Shown piece after piece: positions 43,653 through 52,149 of a stretch of 64,000 nucleotides of DNA. Each line of letters starts with the position of its first letter. Position 1 is the stretch's first letter. The notes under the pieces are model-generated. The model was not told the origin of the DNA, did not search any database, and saw nothing but the letters and a program-made list of their open reading frames with translations. Both the position numbers and the translations under genes were made by a program. The DNA comes from Chitinophagaceae bacterium (lineage in GTDB: Bacteria > Bacteroidota > Bacteroidia > Chitinophagales > Chitinophagaceae), in contig JANINS010000003.1 of the NCBI GenBank assembly GCA_024508725.1, forward strand, positions 992,001 to 1,056,000, written 5' to 3'.

Positions 43653-43698
43653 AAACAATTATTGAATAGTTGCTAAAAATACGATTTATCCCTAAAGA

Positions 43699-43729
43699 AA
43701 ACGCCCACAGGTTCGATCTGTGGGCGTTT
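43699..43729 (-). terminator. Terminator of the Nfu gene
   Basis: AAACGCCCACAG pairs with CTGTGGGCGTTT around GTTCGAT, a perfect 12-bp stem about 23 bases beyond the stop at 43752. It separates this gene from the metalloprotease. Confidence 0.85.
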
Positions 43730-43751
43730 CAGGAATTTTTATACGAGATTA

Positions 43752-44351
43752 TTACTCAGCTTCTGCCACTACTTCTCTCACTTCCGGTATCATTCTTTTC
43801 ATCATACCCTCGATTCCTGCCTTTAAAGTGATCATAGAGGAAGGACATCCACTGCAGCTTCCTTGTAACATCAGGTTTACCACACCATCTTCATAACTTC
43901 TGAACTGGATTGCACCTCCATCCATTTCAACAGCAGGCTTCACATAATTATCAAGTAATTCTTTAATTCTTTTTACCACATCATCGTCATCGGCACTCAC
44001 TGTATTGGTAGCCGCTGTTTTCATTGCTGCCACTTCTTCCTCATTCACTACCGGCTTTCCATCTTCGAGATAATCTTTTAAAAACTGTTTGATGGTAGGG
44101 ATCACATCATGCCAGTCATCGGTATCAGCCGTTTTTGTAAGCGTAACAAAATTGCTGGCGATAAAAACGCTTTTGATAAATGGAAAGCTGAATAGCTCTT
44201 TTGCCAATGGCGATGGACCAGCAATTGTTTCATCAGGAAAATCGATGCTTTTGCCTGGATACAACAGCTTATTGGCCACAAACTTCATCGTTTCCGGGTT
44301 AGGAGTCATCTCTGTATAGATACTTATCACCGGATTACCTGTCTTTATCAT
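43752..44351 (-). CDS. Nfu/NifU-like iron-sulfur scaffold protein, 199 aa
   Basis: Two domains: an Nfu_N domain (about residues 10-100; TPNPETMKFVANKLL, FPFIKSVFIASNFVTLTK) and a C-terminal NifU domain (about 115-195) with the [Fe-S]-binding LQGSCSGCPSSMITLKAGIEGMM. Nfu proteins carry 4Fe-4S clusters to client enzymes such as NadA, whose gene lies 6 kb away. Other suf or isc genes are not in the window. A candidate -7 box (TATTTTTG) is 44 bases upstream. Confidence 0.93.
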   Translation of the reverse strand: MIKTGNPVISIYTEMTPNPETMKFVANKLLYPGKSIDFPDETIAGPSPLAKELFSFPFIKSVFIASNFVTLTKTADTDDWHDVIPTIKQFLKDYLEDGKPVVNEEEVAAMKTAATNTVSADDDDVVKRIKELLDNYVKPAVEMDGGAIQFRSYEDGVVNLMLQGSCSGCPSSMITLKAGIEGMMKRMIPEVREVVAEAE

Positions 44352-44395
44352 ACGCTACAATTTTTATTCAGCCTGTTCAACTTGGCTTACAAAAG

Positions 44396-44403
44396 CAAAA
44401 ATA
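44396..44403 (-). promoter_or_regulatory. -7 box (TATTTTTG) of the Nfu gene
   Basis: Exact TAnnTTTG on the minus strand, leader about 40 bases. The divergent corA promoter must also lie in 44352-44578. Confidence 0.4.
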
Positions 44404-44578
44404 GCCAAATGACAAACCATTTTTCTACAGCAAAACGTTAACCGGGAGGATATTTCGTTTATCGAAAACCAAGACCTAAGCTGATTTTCATTGTTTTAGC
44501 TTTCTGGTGATGAACAGTATCCTGATGATTTTCTTTACTTTACCATCCATTGCTTCTATTCGTTTATTAACTTTCGCT

Positions 44579-45670
44579 ATGCGAACAAGCCGATATTTAA
44601 ATTTTCTCCTGCCTTTGTTCAATACCGACCGGACCAAACAGATCTTTCATATTAATCCTACCATCGACCCCGTTAGGCAAGACAGTGTTGAAATAGACAT
44701 ACAGGTATATGAATATGATGCCAGTTCGCTGCAGCGGTATGATCTTACCAATATTGAAGATGTATTGAGGTTTAAAAAGAGTAATAAAACATGCTGGATC
44801 AATATAGGTGGCATCAGGAAAAGTGATGTAGTAACGATCAGTCAGCATTTCGGTATTCACAATTTGCTTGTTGAAGACATCCTCAGCCTGCAGCAGCGGC
44901 CAAAAATGGATGAGATCGATAATCTGCTTTTTTGTTTGTTGAATATGCTTTACTTCAATAAACAAAAAGTTTGTGTTGAAACGGAACAGATCAGTATCGT
45001 TCTGGGCAAGAACTACGTTATTTCTTTCCAGGATGATGCACATCGTGATGTGTTTAATTCCATCAGGGATAAACTGGCCATTGCCAATAGCAAGCTGCGA
45101 ATAAGTGGTGCCGATTATTTATGCTATGCATTGATTGATATGATCGTTGATCACTACTTCTCTGTAATGGAACAATTGGGAGACAAGCTGGAAACACTGG
45201 AAGAAGAAATTGTTCGCCGAAGCAATACAAGATCCCTGGCTAAAATAAATGCGCTACGAAAAGAGCTGATAGTGCTTAAAAGAAATGTTACACCCGTTCG
45301 TGATATGGTGCATGGTATTATCCGAAGTGAAACAGACTTAATACAGGAGAGAACAACCAAGTATTATAAAGATGTGTATGATCACATTGTACAGGCGGCA
45401 GATCTTTCAGAAAGCTATCGTGATATGATGATTAACCTGCAAGACCTCTACCTGAGTAATGTAAACTTAAAAACTAACGAGGTGATGAAGGTGATTGCGA
45501 TCGTTACTTGTTTGCTTGCTCCTGCAACAGTTATCGGCGGCATTTTCGGGATGAACTTCGATATCATTCCTTATGCTCACCAGCAATGGGGATTTTATCT
45601 TGCTGTAGGTTTGATGTTGTTTATTCCAATTATAATGCTGTGGATCTTTAAACGAAGAGGCTGGTTCTAA
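44579..45670 (+). CDS. corA: Magnesium/cobalt transporter CorA, 363 aa
   Basis: CorA forms a pentameric Mg channel. The large soluble N-terminal domain (QISIVLGKNYVISFQDDAHRDVFNSIRDKL; FSVMEQLGDKLETLEEEI) is followed by two C-terminal transmembrane helices with the selectivity motif GMN: CLLAPATVIGGIFGMNFDIIPYAHQQWGFYLAVG. Here Tyr of YGMN is Phe, a minor change. The ATG at 44579 (MRTSRYLN) is preferred; an upstream ATG at 44507 would add 24 hydrophobic residues with no family match. The last 4 bases overlap the convergent gene. Confidence 0.92.
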   Translation: MRTSRYLNFLLPLFNTDRTKQIFHINPTIDPVRQDSVEIDIQVYEYDASSLQRYDLTNIEDVLRFKKSNKTCWINIGGIRKSDVVTISQHFGIHNLLVEDILSLQQRPKMDEIDNLLFCLLNMLYFNKQKVCVETEQISIVLGKNYVISFQDDAHRDVFNSIRDKLAIANSKLRISGADYLCYALIDMIVDHYFSVMEQLGDKLETLEEEIVRRSNTRSLAKINALRKELIVLKRNVTPVRDMVHGIIRSETDLIQERTTKYYKDVYDHIVQAADLSESYRDMMINLQDLYLSNVNLKTNEVMKVIAIVTCLLAPATVIGGIFGMNFDIIPYAHQQWGFYLAVGLMLFIPIIMLWIFKRRGWF

Positions 45671-46431
45671 TTGCCATATTCCTGCCTGTTGGGAAGAACG
45701 AATTCACCTTTACGAACACGGTCGAAGATCTTATAACTTTCCTGGATGTACACGCCAAGTTCCAGATCATTTACAGTAAGCAAGAGTTCGTAAGCAGGTC
45801 GGTACAACATCATAAAACTATCTAATGTTGATCCTGTAGCTCCGGTAAGTTTGGTTACAAACCATTTACTAAATCGTTTGTCGATGTATTTATCCTGCTC
45901 CTGTTGTAACAATCGCTTTTGTAAAGATTCCATTCTGCGATTGTACTTAAAGCGAAACATATTAATGATCGCTTCAAGATCGAATGCAGCACCTACACCT
46001 CCAGGGGTATAATTTTTATCCGTTACCAAGCTAACGGTTGGCTTTCTGTAGTTGAAAGCTTTTGCGTAATCTTTACGATTTTGAATAGAGTCTAATGTAT
46101 AGTTCCTGCTTCGAACAGTAACACCCGGCAGTTCGTTGGCAACAACATGTAATGAGATATCGAACCTTGTAGGATCTTCAATGTCTTTTACCAGAAACTT
46201 GTTTGTATTCTTACCAATATAAGAGAAGAAAATAGTGTCCCCTTTTTGTGCATTTAATGCATACCGACCCAAAGAGTCTGTGATCGTTCCTTTTCCACTA
46301 CTGGTGATTACTGCAACAGATTCGAGTGGTGTTTTTTTCGAGATATCATACACTCTGCCCTGCACCAATACCTGAGCGTTAGTTAACTGTATTGCAAGTA
46401 AGGAAAGCAGAAAGAGTATCGATTTTATCAT
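45667..46431 (-). CDS. Exported CarboxypepD_reg-like domain protein, 254 aa
   Basis: A signal peptide (ends QLTNAQ, about 19) is followed by a carboxypeptidase-D regulatory-like beta-sandwich: VLVQGRVYDISKKTPLESVAVITSSGKGTITDSLGRYALNAQKGDTIFFSYIG. This is the module seen at the N-terminus of SusC/TonB-dependent receptors, but no barrel follows. The rest is mixed helical (LEAIINMFRFKYNRRMESLQKRLLQQEQD) and unassigned. It is a stand-alone periplasmic or surface protein, common in Bacteroidota, of unknown function. 4-base overlap with corA. Confidence 0.85.
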   Translation of the reverse strand: MIKSILFLLSLLAIQLTNAQVLVQGRVYDISKKTPLESVAVITSSGKGTITDSLGRYALNAQKGDTIFFSYIGKNTNKFLVKDIEDPTRFDISLHVVANELPGVTVRSRNYTLDSIQNRKDYAKAFNYRKPTVSLVTDKNYTPGGVGAAFDLEAIINMFRFKYNRRMESLQKRLLQQEQDKYIDKRFSKWFVTKLTGATGSTLDSFMMLYRPAYELLLTVNDLELGVYIQESYKIFDRVRKGEFVLPNRQEYGN

Positions 46432-46580
46432 GATAGCACTATGAAAGTACTACTTGCTAAGTTTCAGTCAGAATAGCGGCAGTTTATTAACAGGATTTTT
46501 GGGAGAGAACTTAGGTTCCTGAGATAATTTTTTTCTCTTTTTCTTCTCTTTGATCTCTTAACATCAAGCGGAGTGTCTCA

Positions 46581-47084
46581 TCACCTCTTCTTAAATATCG
46601 GTACGGTGCTACATGGCTCACCATACATAATACTCTTTGCAAAAGGGCGAAGCTTTGCTGTTACTTCCATATAAGCAGCATCCGGAATAGATATCTCACC
46701 ACAACCTTTGATCACAACCCGTTTATCATTGTAATCCTGTGCCTCTATTTGAGAAAGATTTCGGGAAATGATCGTTTGCACCAGGGTTTTCTCATCACCA
46801 AACACAATCTCTTTTGCTACTGGTTGCAGGTAACTGGCAACAAGCATATAAGCCCAAACAGGAATAATAGCATCGGCCGAACAGGTAACCGCAACATTCT
46901 TTTCTTTGTATTGTTCCCAATCAAGCGTTTGCAATGCAGCACGAAAATCTTTTTCTTTCAGGATCAAACCCATGAAAAGATGGTCTTTCATATCGAACAC
47001 TGCGATCTCACCTTTTGGATAGAACTGCTCCAGGTCTAAGGTGATGATGCCACTCTCTGCAACTTTGTTAACGATCTGTTCCAT
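46581..47084 (-). CDS. DUF2480 family protein, 167 aa
   Basis: The sequence follows the DUF2480 pattern, a Bacteroidota family without known role: ITLDLEQFYPKGEIAVFDMKDHLFMGLILKEKDFR near the start, VAVTCSADAIIPVWAYMLVASYLQP in the middle and VVIKGCGEISIPDAAYMEVTAKLRPFAKSIMYGEPCSTVPIFKK at the end. Soluble and probably cytoplasmic. The pair of Cys near the C-terminus may matter, but no metal motif is clear. It stands alone in the minus strand. Confidence 0.85.
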   Translation of the reverse strand: MEQIVNKVAESGIITLDLEQFYPKGEIAVFDMKDHLFMGLILKEKDFRAALQTLDWEQYKEKNVAVTCSADAIIPVWAYMLVASYLQPVAKEIVFGDEKTLVQTIISRNLSQIEAQDYNDKRVVIKGCGEISIPDAAYMEVTAKLRPFAKSIMYGEPCSTVPIFKKR

Positions 47085-47220
47085 AATGTAAAATTAAGCC
47101 GATTATCTGCTTAGACGATGAAGGCAGTTAAGTCCTAACATGGCTTTGGCTGAAATTTCGGGTTTCGAAAAACTGGATCAGTTTCAGAACCTTATCCTGT
47201 TCATTCCAGTACAACTGTTG

Positions 47221-47238
47221 AAGAGTGCGACGCAACAG
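47221..47238 (+). repeat. Dispersed intergenic repeat, copy 3
   Basis: AAGAGTGCGACGCAACAG, identical to the copy at 31431. Here it sits in a small inverted repeat: CAACTGTTG just before it and CAGTTG just after. A shorter relative (ATGCGACGCAAATAA) occurs at 52101. Confidence 0.6.
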
Positions 47239-47278
47239 CAGTTGAATAAAAGATCTGGTGCTCACTTCCATAAAAGAA

Positions 47279-47303
47279 AAATCCCACCGATCGGGTGGGA
47301 TTT
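47279..47303 (-). terminator. Terminator of the PpiD-like gene
   Basis: AAATCCCACC pairs with GGTGGGATTT around GATCG, 19 bases past the stop codon at 47322. Confidence 0.85.
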
Positions 47304-47321
47304 AAATTATTTGTACGTTGA

Positions 47322-49448
47322 CTAAAAGAAGTCAAAACGGTAATCTTTCACCTTTGCCGCTTTCTTCAAAGCGTTGATAGCATTGTAACCATTGCTTCTC
47401 AGTTGTCCTTCCATTGCTTTTTGAATATCCTGGTAAGAACCTGCACCTGGTTTTGCACCGATCAACTCAACCCTTACTCCAAACACACCATTCGAACCGG
47501 CAATTGGTTCTGTTACTTTATTCAGTTGAGAACGATTGAATGCTACGCCAATAATCTTTGTTTCTAAACCAACTCCCGGAATAAAAGAAGAAGCAAAAGA
47601 TAGACTGTCTCCTCTTAGAATACCTGCTCCTGCAGACTGAGCATACGACTCAAGAGAATTGCCCTTGAACTTTTCTGCAATGATCTTTTTAGCCTTAAGT
47701 TCGTTGCGAACCAATGTCTCGGTCATATACTGAGGTTTACGTGCAGTAGCTGCATTCATAACTCCTTTTTCCTGGATATTATTAATATAAGCAACCACAA
47801 CTTTATCCTGGAAAGTGATTGGATCTGAAACATCACCCAGGTCATTTTCATATACCCATCTTACAAAAGTTCTGTTCTCACCTACACCACCTACGAAGAA
47901 ATCATTTTTCTTGATCTCGTTCGACTGGATCGCAGTCTTTTTATACTTAGCAAGGTTCTCTTCGAACTTTTTAGATGTTCTGCTTTCTGCAGCAAATTTT
48001 TGTGCTTCGGCATTGATCTCATCAATTCTTTCCGGGCCAGCTTCAATGGCTTTTGCCAGGTAAGCTATTTTATAAGAAGGCTGCGGATTTTTTTGTCCCA
48101 ACACTTCCATGTAATGGTATCCGAAAGCTGTTTTAACCACCCCTTTTGATCCTACAGATTTTTCGAATGCAAATGCATTGAATTCAGGAACCATTGCACC
48201 TTGTGGAAACCAGTCGTACACACCTTTCTTTTCAAGGTTAGCACTTCCTTCGTCTTCAGAGAATTTTAAAACAAGTGAATCAAAGTTTGCTCCTCTTGCA
48301 ATGGCACCTTGTAAGCTATCGGCTAATTTTTTAGCGGTGCTATCATCACGGAAAGTTTGTCCTGATCTTGGATCCTGTGTTTTGATAAGAATGTGACGAA
48401 CCCTGGCAGAATCAGGAAGTATTTTAGTGCTCAACAATTTTGCAAGTACCACTTCTTTACCATCCTGGTATGGACCATATACATTACCTACACCAGCCCT
48501 GATGATCGAATCTTTAAAAGCATGCTGAATTGATGTTGCAGAATGATAAGTGCTGTCGAAAGGAAAATCAGTTTGCACCCTGTTCAAAAATGCCGCAACA
48601 TCTGTTGTAGTTGCGAATTCATTTCTAAACTGCATCACCTGGTTTCTAACGTTCATACTGTCGTCAGCACTTGGTGTCATATCAAAGCTGATGTAAGAGA
48701 TCGTTCTGCTTTCTTCATCAACCGAAAATTGCTTCTCGTGATTTTTTACATAACTCTTAATATCGTCATCAGTTACTTTAATGGTACTGTCAACAATGCT
48801 TGCATACGGTACATATACATATGATATGCTGCTGATGGCATTATTGTCTGCCATTTGTTTTTCGGCCAGCCATTGTGGAACGTATACACTGTTCGATAAC
48901 AAAGCAGAATATTTCTGGCGAAGCGATTGCTCGATCGTTTGCTGCTGAATGTATACTTCGTAAAATTCAGAAACTTCAGGATCGTTCTTTTTGCTCTTTA
49001 TATTTCTGATGGTTTCAACAAGTCTTTGTTGATCGTACACACCTGTATTCGGATCAGTGAAGAATTGCTTTACCCAATATGGAGGGTTGTTGCCAAATAA
49101 TAAGGCATTCAATTCTTTTGTAGAGAAAGTAAGGCCCAGTTTCTCATACTCATCTTCCATTGCGATTCTATCAACACTCATATCCCATACTGCAGTCATG
49201 TACTGAGATTCTGATCCGCCACCACGGCCATAATACTTTTTGTACAATTCTACCTGCCTGTCAAAATCACGCTTGGCGATCTTTGTTCCGTTAACACGAC
49301 CTACGGTGCTGCTGTTGCTGAACAATCCACCACCTCGGCCACCTCGGCCAGAAAATGCATCCATTAAAATAAAGGCGATCAAACTAAGGGCAATAAAAGC
49401 AATCACAACTCCTGCATACTTATCCCTGATCTTCTGAATAACTGACAT
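47322..49448 (-). CDS. PpiD/SurA-type membrane-anchored peptidyl-prolyl isomerase, 708 aa
   Basis: An N-terminal anchor helix (VVIAFIALSLIAFILMDAF, about 14-32) is followed by a long SurA_N-like chaperone region and a parvulin (PPIC) domain around residues 348-450: RVRHILIKTQDP, a Lys- and Asp-rich helix, FDSLVLKFSEDEGSANLEKKGVYDWFPQGAMVPEFNAFAF, and VKTAFGYHYMEVLG. Such proteins help outer-membrane and secreted proteins fold in the periplasm. Length and layout match PpiD. It is a single gene, with a terminator after it and a 760-base gene-free stretch in front. Confidence 0.9.
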   Translation of the reverse strand: MSVIQKIRDKYAGVVIAFIALSLIAFILMDAFSGRGGRGGGLFSNSSTVGRVNGTKIAKRDFDRQVELYKKYYGRGGGSESQYMTAVWDMSVDRIAMEDEYEKLGLTFSTKELNALLFGNNPPYWVKQFFTDPNTGVYDQQRLVETIRNIKSKKNDPEVSEFYEVYIQQQTIEQSLRQKYSALLSNSVYVPQWLAEKQMADNNAISSISYVYVPYASIVDSTIKVTDDDIKSYVKNHEKQFSVDEESRTISYISFDMTPSADDSMNVRNQVMQFRNEFATTTDVAAFLNRVQTDFPFDSTYHSATSIQHAFKDSIIRAGVGNVYGPYQDGKEVVLAKLLSTKILPDSARVRHILIKTQDPRSGQTFRDDSTAKKLADSLQGAIARGANFDSLVLKFSEDEGSANLEKKGVYDWFPQGAMVPEFNAFAFEKSVGSKGVVKTAFGYHYMEVLGQKNPQPSYKIAYLAKAIEAGPERIDEINAEAQKFAAESRTSKKFEENLAKYKKTAIQSNEIKKNDFFVGGVGENRTFVRWVYENDLGDVSDPITFQDKVVVAYINNIQEKGVMNAATARKPQYMTETLVRNELKAKKIIAEKFKGNSLESYAQSAGAGILRGDSLSFASSFIPGVGLETKIIGVAFNRSQLNKVTEPIAGSNGVFGVRVELIGAKPGAGSYQDIQKAMEGQLRSNGYNAINALKKAAKVKDYRFDFF

Positions 49449-49487
49449 ATTATTATATGTGTGTTTACAATTGAGGATTTAAAACAA

Positions 49488-49663
49488 GAAATTCCAAGAA
49501 GAAAATTCCAAATTCCAAACAGGAAATAGCAGCTTGTAATTTGAGATTTTACAGTTTTGGGATTTTTCTATAGCGAAGTTCCAAAAATGAATTCCTAACT
49601 CCGGAGTGAACATAAACCAAGCAATCGGAATTTGGGATTTAATTTTTGGAATTTTTCTATAGG
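49488..49663. repeat. AATTCCA-type degenerate repeats with a 19-base direct repeat
   Basis: The stretch is dominated by AATTCCA/TGGAATT words. Within it, TTTTGGGATTTTTCTATAG (49555-49573) recurs as TTTTGGAATTTTTCTATAG (49644-49662) with one mismatch. If translated it gives repetitive WNLEF-type peptides, which is a repeat artefact rather than a gene. Confidence 0.7.
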
Positions 49664-49699
49664 GTGGCAAAAATAGGAGAATATAGCATTTGAACAAAT

Positions 49700-50209
49700 T
49701 GTGGAAAACATACTGAAAGCTGCGTCAACTAAGAATTGCAGCATGAGGATATATCACAGAAAAAACTTGCATGTTGTGGGGAATTCATCTCACACATTCC
49801 ACACAAATTTTAAAATCCCCATGGCTATGTTAGTAACCACGTTCCACGGCTTGATAAGCAAAGCCGACCAAAAAAACCGGGTGGAAACAAAAAGAATAAC
49901 TATCCATCATATGGTAAGGAGATTGCATATCAAAGAATGAACACACCATTTACAAACTGTGCCTTAACAGTGTACAACCGGTGAGTTGTAAAATGTGGAT
50001 GGAAGTATAAGTTTTATCAACGCTTGTGAAAAAGCAGCGTAAAATCTTAATGCTATTGAAAAGTTGAATGTGGATGCAGTGTTAGTTACTGTGGATAGAG
50101 CCAGTACTAATTAACTTTGCACTGTGGGGATAAACAAGTTCTCCCGAAATCCACAGCCGTAATAGTAATAGTGGGTTATATAAATAATGTATTAATAATA
50201 ATTATTACA
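49700..50209. other. Gene-free stretch with DnaA-box-like cluster; candidate replication origin
   Basis: Within 456 bases there are eight TGTGG-type sites: TGTGGAAAA (49700), TGTGGGGAA (49775), TTCCACA (49797), TGTGGATGG (49994), TGTGGATGC (50069), TGTGGATAG (50090), TGTGGGGATAA (50123) and AAATCCACA (50147). Compared with TGTGGATAA, TGTGGAAAA and TGTGGATAG differ at one base. A very AT-rich run (about 50158-50209) follows. This combination is that of a bacterial oriC, but the consensus for this organism is not known to me. Confidence 0.45.
50112..50119 (+). promoter_or_regulatory. -7 box (TAACTTTG) of nadA
   Basis: Exact TAnnTTTG, about 90 bases before the nadA ATG at 50210; the leader contains a CTGTGG/CCACAG pairing (50122-50127 with 50151-50156). 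Confidence 0.45.
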
Positions 50210-51223
50210 ATGGATATTAACACAGCAAAGAGCAAGGTTTCTGAAGTTGGTTTTCTCGATATAAATATTGATCCGTCTCTCGATCTTTTCCAGGCTATAC
50301 AGGATTTAAAATCCAAAAAAAATGCCATAGTGCTGGCTCACTATTACCAGGAGCCGGATATACAGGATGTTGCAGACTATATCGGCGATAGCCTTGGCTT
50401 ATCGCAGAAAGCACAAAGTACCGAAGCAGACATGATCGTGTTTGCCGGTGTACATTTCATGGCCGAAACTGCCAAGATCCTGAATCCATCGAAAAAGGTT
50501 GTGTTACCAGATCTTAAGGCAGGATGTTCTCTGGCTGATTCTGCTAACCCGGAACTATTCAAACGATTTAAGGAGAAATATCCGGATCATATCGTGATCA
50601 CTTACATCAATTGTACGGCAGCGATCAAGGCTTTGAGCGATATCATCTGCACCTCCACCAATGCGAAAGCGATCATAGATAGCCTGCCAAAAGACCAGAA
50701 GATCATTTTTGCTCCGGATAAGAACCTAGGAGCATGGTTAAACAAGCAAACAGGACGCAATATGGTGCTCTGGAATGGCGCATGTATGGTGCATGAGATA
50801 TTCTCCCTCGAAAAGATCACAAAGCTCAAACACAGGCATCCTAATGCGAAATTGGTGGCACACCCGGAATGTGAGCAGGCTGTGTTAGACCATGCTGATT
50901 ATATCGGATCAACAACCGGTCTTTTGAAATATACGATGACCGATTCAGCACAGGAATACATTGTGGCTACAGAAACAGGTATTCTGCACCAGATGCAAAA
51001 GTCGTCTCCACATAAAACATTTATTCCTGCACCACCGAATAATGCATGTGCATGTAACGATTGTCCACATATGAAGCTGAATACTTTGGAGAAATTGTAT
51101 TTGGCAATGGAATATGAAACACCGGAAATTCACATGGATGAGGAATTGAGGTTGAAAGCTTTGAAGCCGATTGAGAGAATGTTGGAGATTAGTAGAGAAG
51201 CTGGATTGGTGCCGAAGGATTGA
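50210..51223 (+). CDS. nadA: Quinolinate synthase, 337 aa
   Basis: NadA condenses iminoaspartate with dihydroxyacetone phosphate to quinolinate, using a 4Fe-4S cluster. Conserved parts: [30 protein letters not shown] (about 38-67), [14 protein letters not shown] (Cys 1), [10 protein letters not shown] (Cys 2) and [16 protein letters not shown] near the C-terminus (Cys 3). The ATG at 50210 is chosen: the upstream residues of a longer frame are hydrophobic and lack family match, and a -7 box lies inside it. nadB and nadC are not adjacent. Confidence 0.95.
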   Translation: MDINTAKSKVSEVGFLDINIDPSLDLFQAIQDLKSKKNAIVLAHYYQEPDIQDVADYIGDSLGLSQKAQSTEADMIVFAGVHFMAETAKILNPSKKVVLPDLKAGCSLADSANPELFKRFKEKYPDHIVITYINCTAAIKALSDIICTSTNAKAIIDSLPKDQKIIFAPDKNLGAWLNKQTGRNMVLWNGACMVHEIFSLEKITKLKHRHPNAKLVAHPECEQAVLDHADYIGSTTGLLKYTMTDSAQEYIVATETGILHQMQKSSPHKTFIPAPPNNACACNDCPHMKLNTLEKLYLAMEYETPEIHMDEELRLKALKPIERMLEISREAGLVPKD

Positions 51224-51238
51224 AATAAATCACAAGCA

Positions 51239-51685
51239 ATGAAAAAAGGAGAGGTATTTTCTATCGAAACAAAAATTGGGTTTGGTTTCTTACAGTTTAT
51301 TGAGATGGGTCATCTCGGAGTTGAATTGATAAGAGTGCTTGATCCTATCAAGAGTAATAAGTTGATAGCTCAGGAAGAAGTTAATCTAAAAGAAAGATAC
51401 AGTGTCCATTTTGTACTTAAAAGTGCATTGAAGCGAAAATTAGTTGAGAGAGTTGGTCAATTCCAGATTCCTTTCTCTTATTCGATTCCAGCAAAAGCAA
51501 GAACAGAACACAATATTAAAGGTGAATTCATCGGATGGTATATCGTGGATCAAAAAACTTTAAAAAGGGAATTAAAGGAAGAACTTACTACAGAGGATAT
51601 ACTACTTTCACCTCATGGTTATCCTAATGATACTTTGTTGAAAGAGTGGCTAGAAAATGATTTTAGACTTGAAAACTGGAAATAG
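51239..51685 (+). CDS. Imm26-like protein, 148 aa
   Basis: Begins KKGEVFSIETKIGFGFLQFIEMGHLGVELIRVLDP and carries FQIPFSYSIPAKARTEHNIKGEFIGWYIVD, features that resemble Imm26-type immunity proteins, which protect from toxins in contact-dependent or secreted systems. No toxin gene is next to it. The assignment is by pattern only; it could be another alpha-beta protein. It starts 15 bases after nadA and precedes a small secreted protein. Confidence 0.5.
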   Translation: MKKGEVFSIETKIGFGFLQFIEMGHLGVELIRVLDPIKSNKLIAQEEVNLKERYSVHFVLKSALKRKLVERVGQFQIPFSYSIPAKARTEHNIKGEFIGWYIVDQKTLKRELKEELTTEDILLSPHGYPNDTLLKEWLENDFRLENWK

Positions 51686-51713
51686 TAATAACATAGTTTA
51701 ATACCTTCACCTC

Positions 51714-52058
51714 ATGAAAGCAGTCTTATCTCTTCTCTTCATATTCGCTGCCTTTACAGCTTCATCTCAAACTGTAGGAACTTACGATTCTACCCAGAAA
51801 GTGTACAGCGTTAAAACATCTTGCGGTAAATGCAAGTTTGGAATGACTGGTCATACCTGTGAGTTGGCAGTTAAGATCGATGGTAAAACTTACTATGTTG
51901 ATAATGCATCAATAGACGATTTTGGCGATGCTCATGCAAATGATGGTTTTTGTAATGCAGTTCGCCAGGCAAGAGTTCAGGGTGAAGTGGTTGATGGTAG
52001 ATTTAAAGTAAGGTACTTTGAATTATTACCGGATACAAAAAAGAAGAAGAAAAGCTGA
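51714..52058 (+). CDS. DUF6370-like secreted protein, 114 aa
   Basis: A signal peptide (ends FTASSQ, about 18) is followed by Cys-rich SVKTSCGKCKFGMTGHTCELAVKIDGKTYYVDNASIDDFGDAHANDGFCNAVRQARVQGEVVDGRFKVRYFELLPD and a Lys-rich end. The four Cys in CGKC, C and C look like a metal site or disulfides. I think it belongs to DUF6370, known from Bacteroidota without function. Standing after nadA and the Imm26-like gene, probably in one transcript. Confidence 0.75.
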   Translation: MKAVLSLLFIFAAFTASSQTVGTYDSTQKVYSVKTSCGKCKFGMTGHTCELAVKIDGKTYYVDNASIDDFGDAHANDGFCNAVRQARVQGEVVDGRFKVRYFELLPDTKKKKKS

Positions 52059-52149
52059 TGAACGATCTTTCAGTACAAGAGTCCTGCTAAAGCTGGATAA
52101 ATGCGACGCAAATAAAGTTGCACAATGCTCTAAAGCTGGCTTCCAAAAA

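Noticed and set aside
47140-47325. 61-codon plus-strand frame between DUF2480 and the PpiD-like gene
   Set aside because: It spans the dispersed repeat and the terminator of the minus-strand gene and has no recognisable features.
49479-49697. 72-codon minus-strand frame with WNLEF-type repeats
   Set aside because: It is the translation of the AATTCCA repeat tract, not a conserved protein.
49701-49940. 79-codon plus-strand frame in the gene-free stretch before nadA
   Set aside because: Amino-acid composition looks random, no family or signal peptide, and it covers the DnaA-box-like sites.
50156-50175. DnaA-trio repeats next to the last DnaA-like box
   Set aside because: TAATAGTAATAG is present but has the opposite strand orientation to the known trio arrangement.
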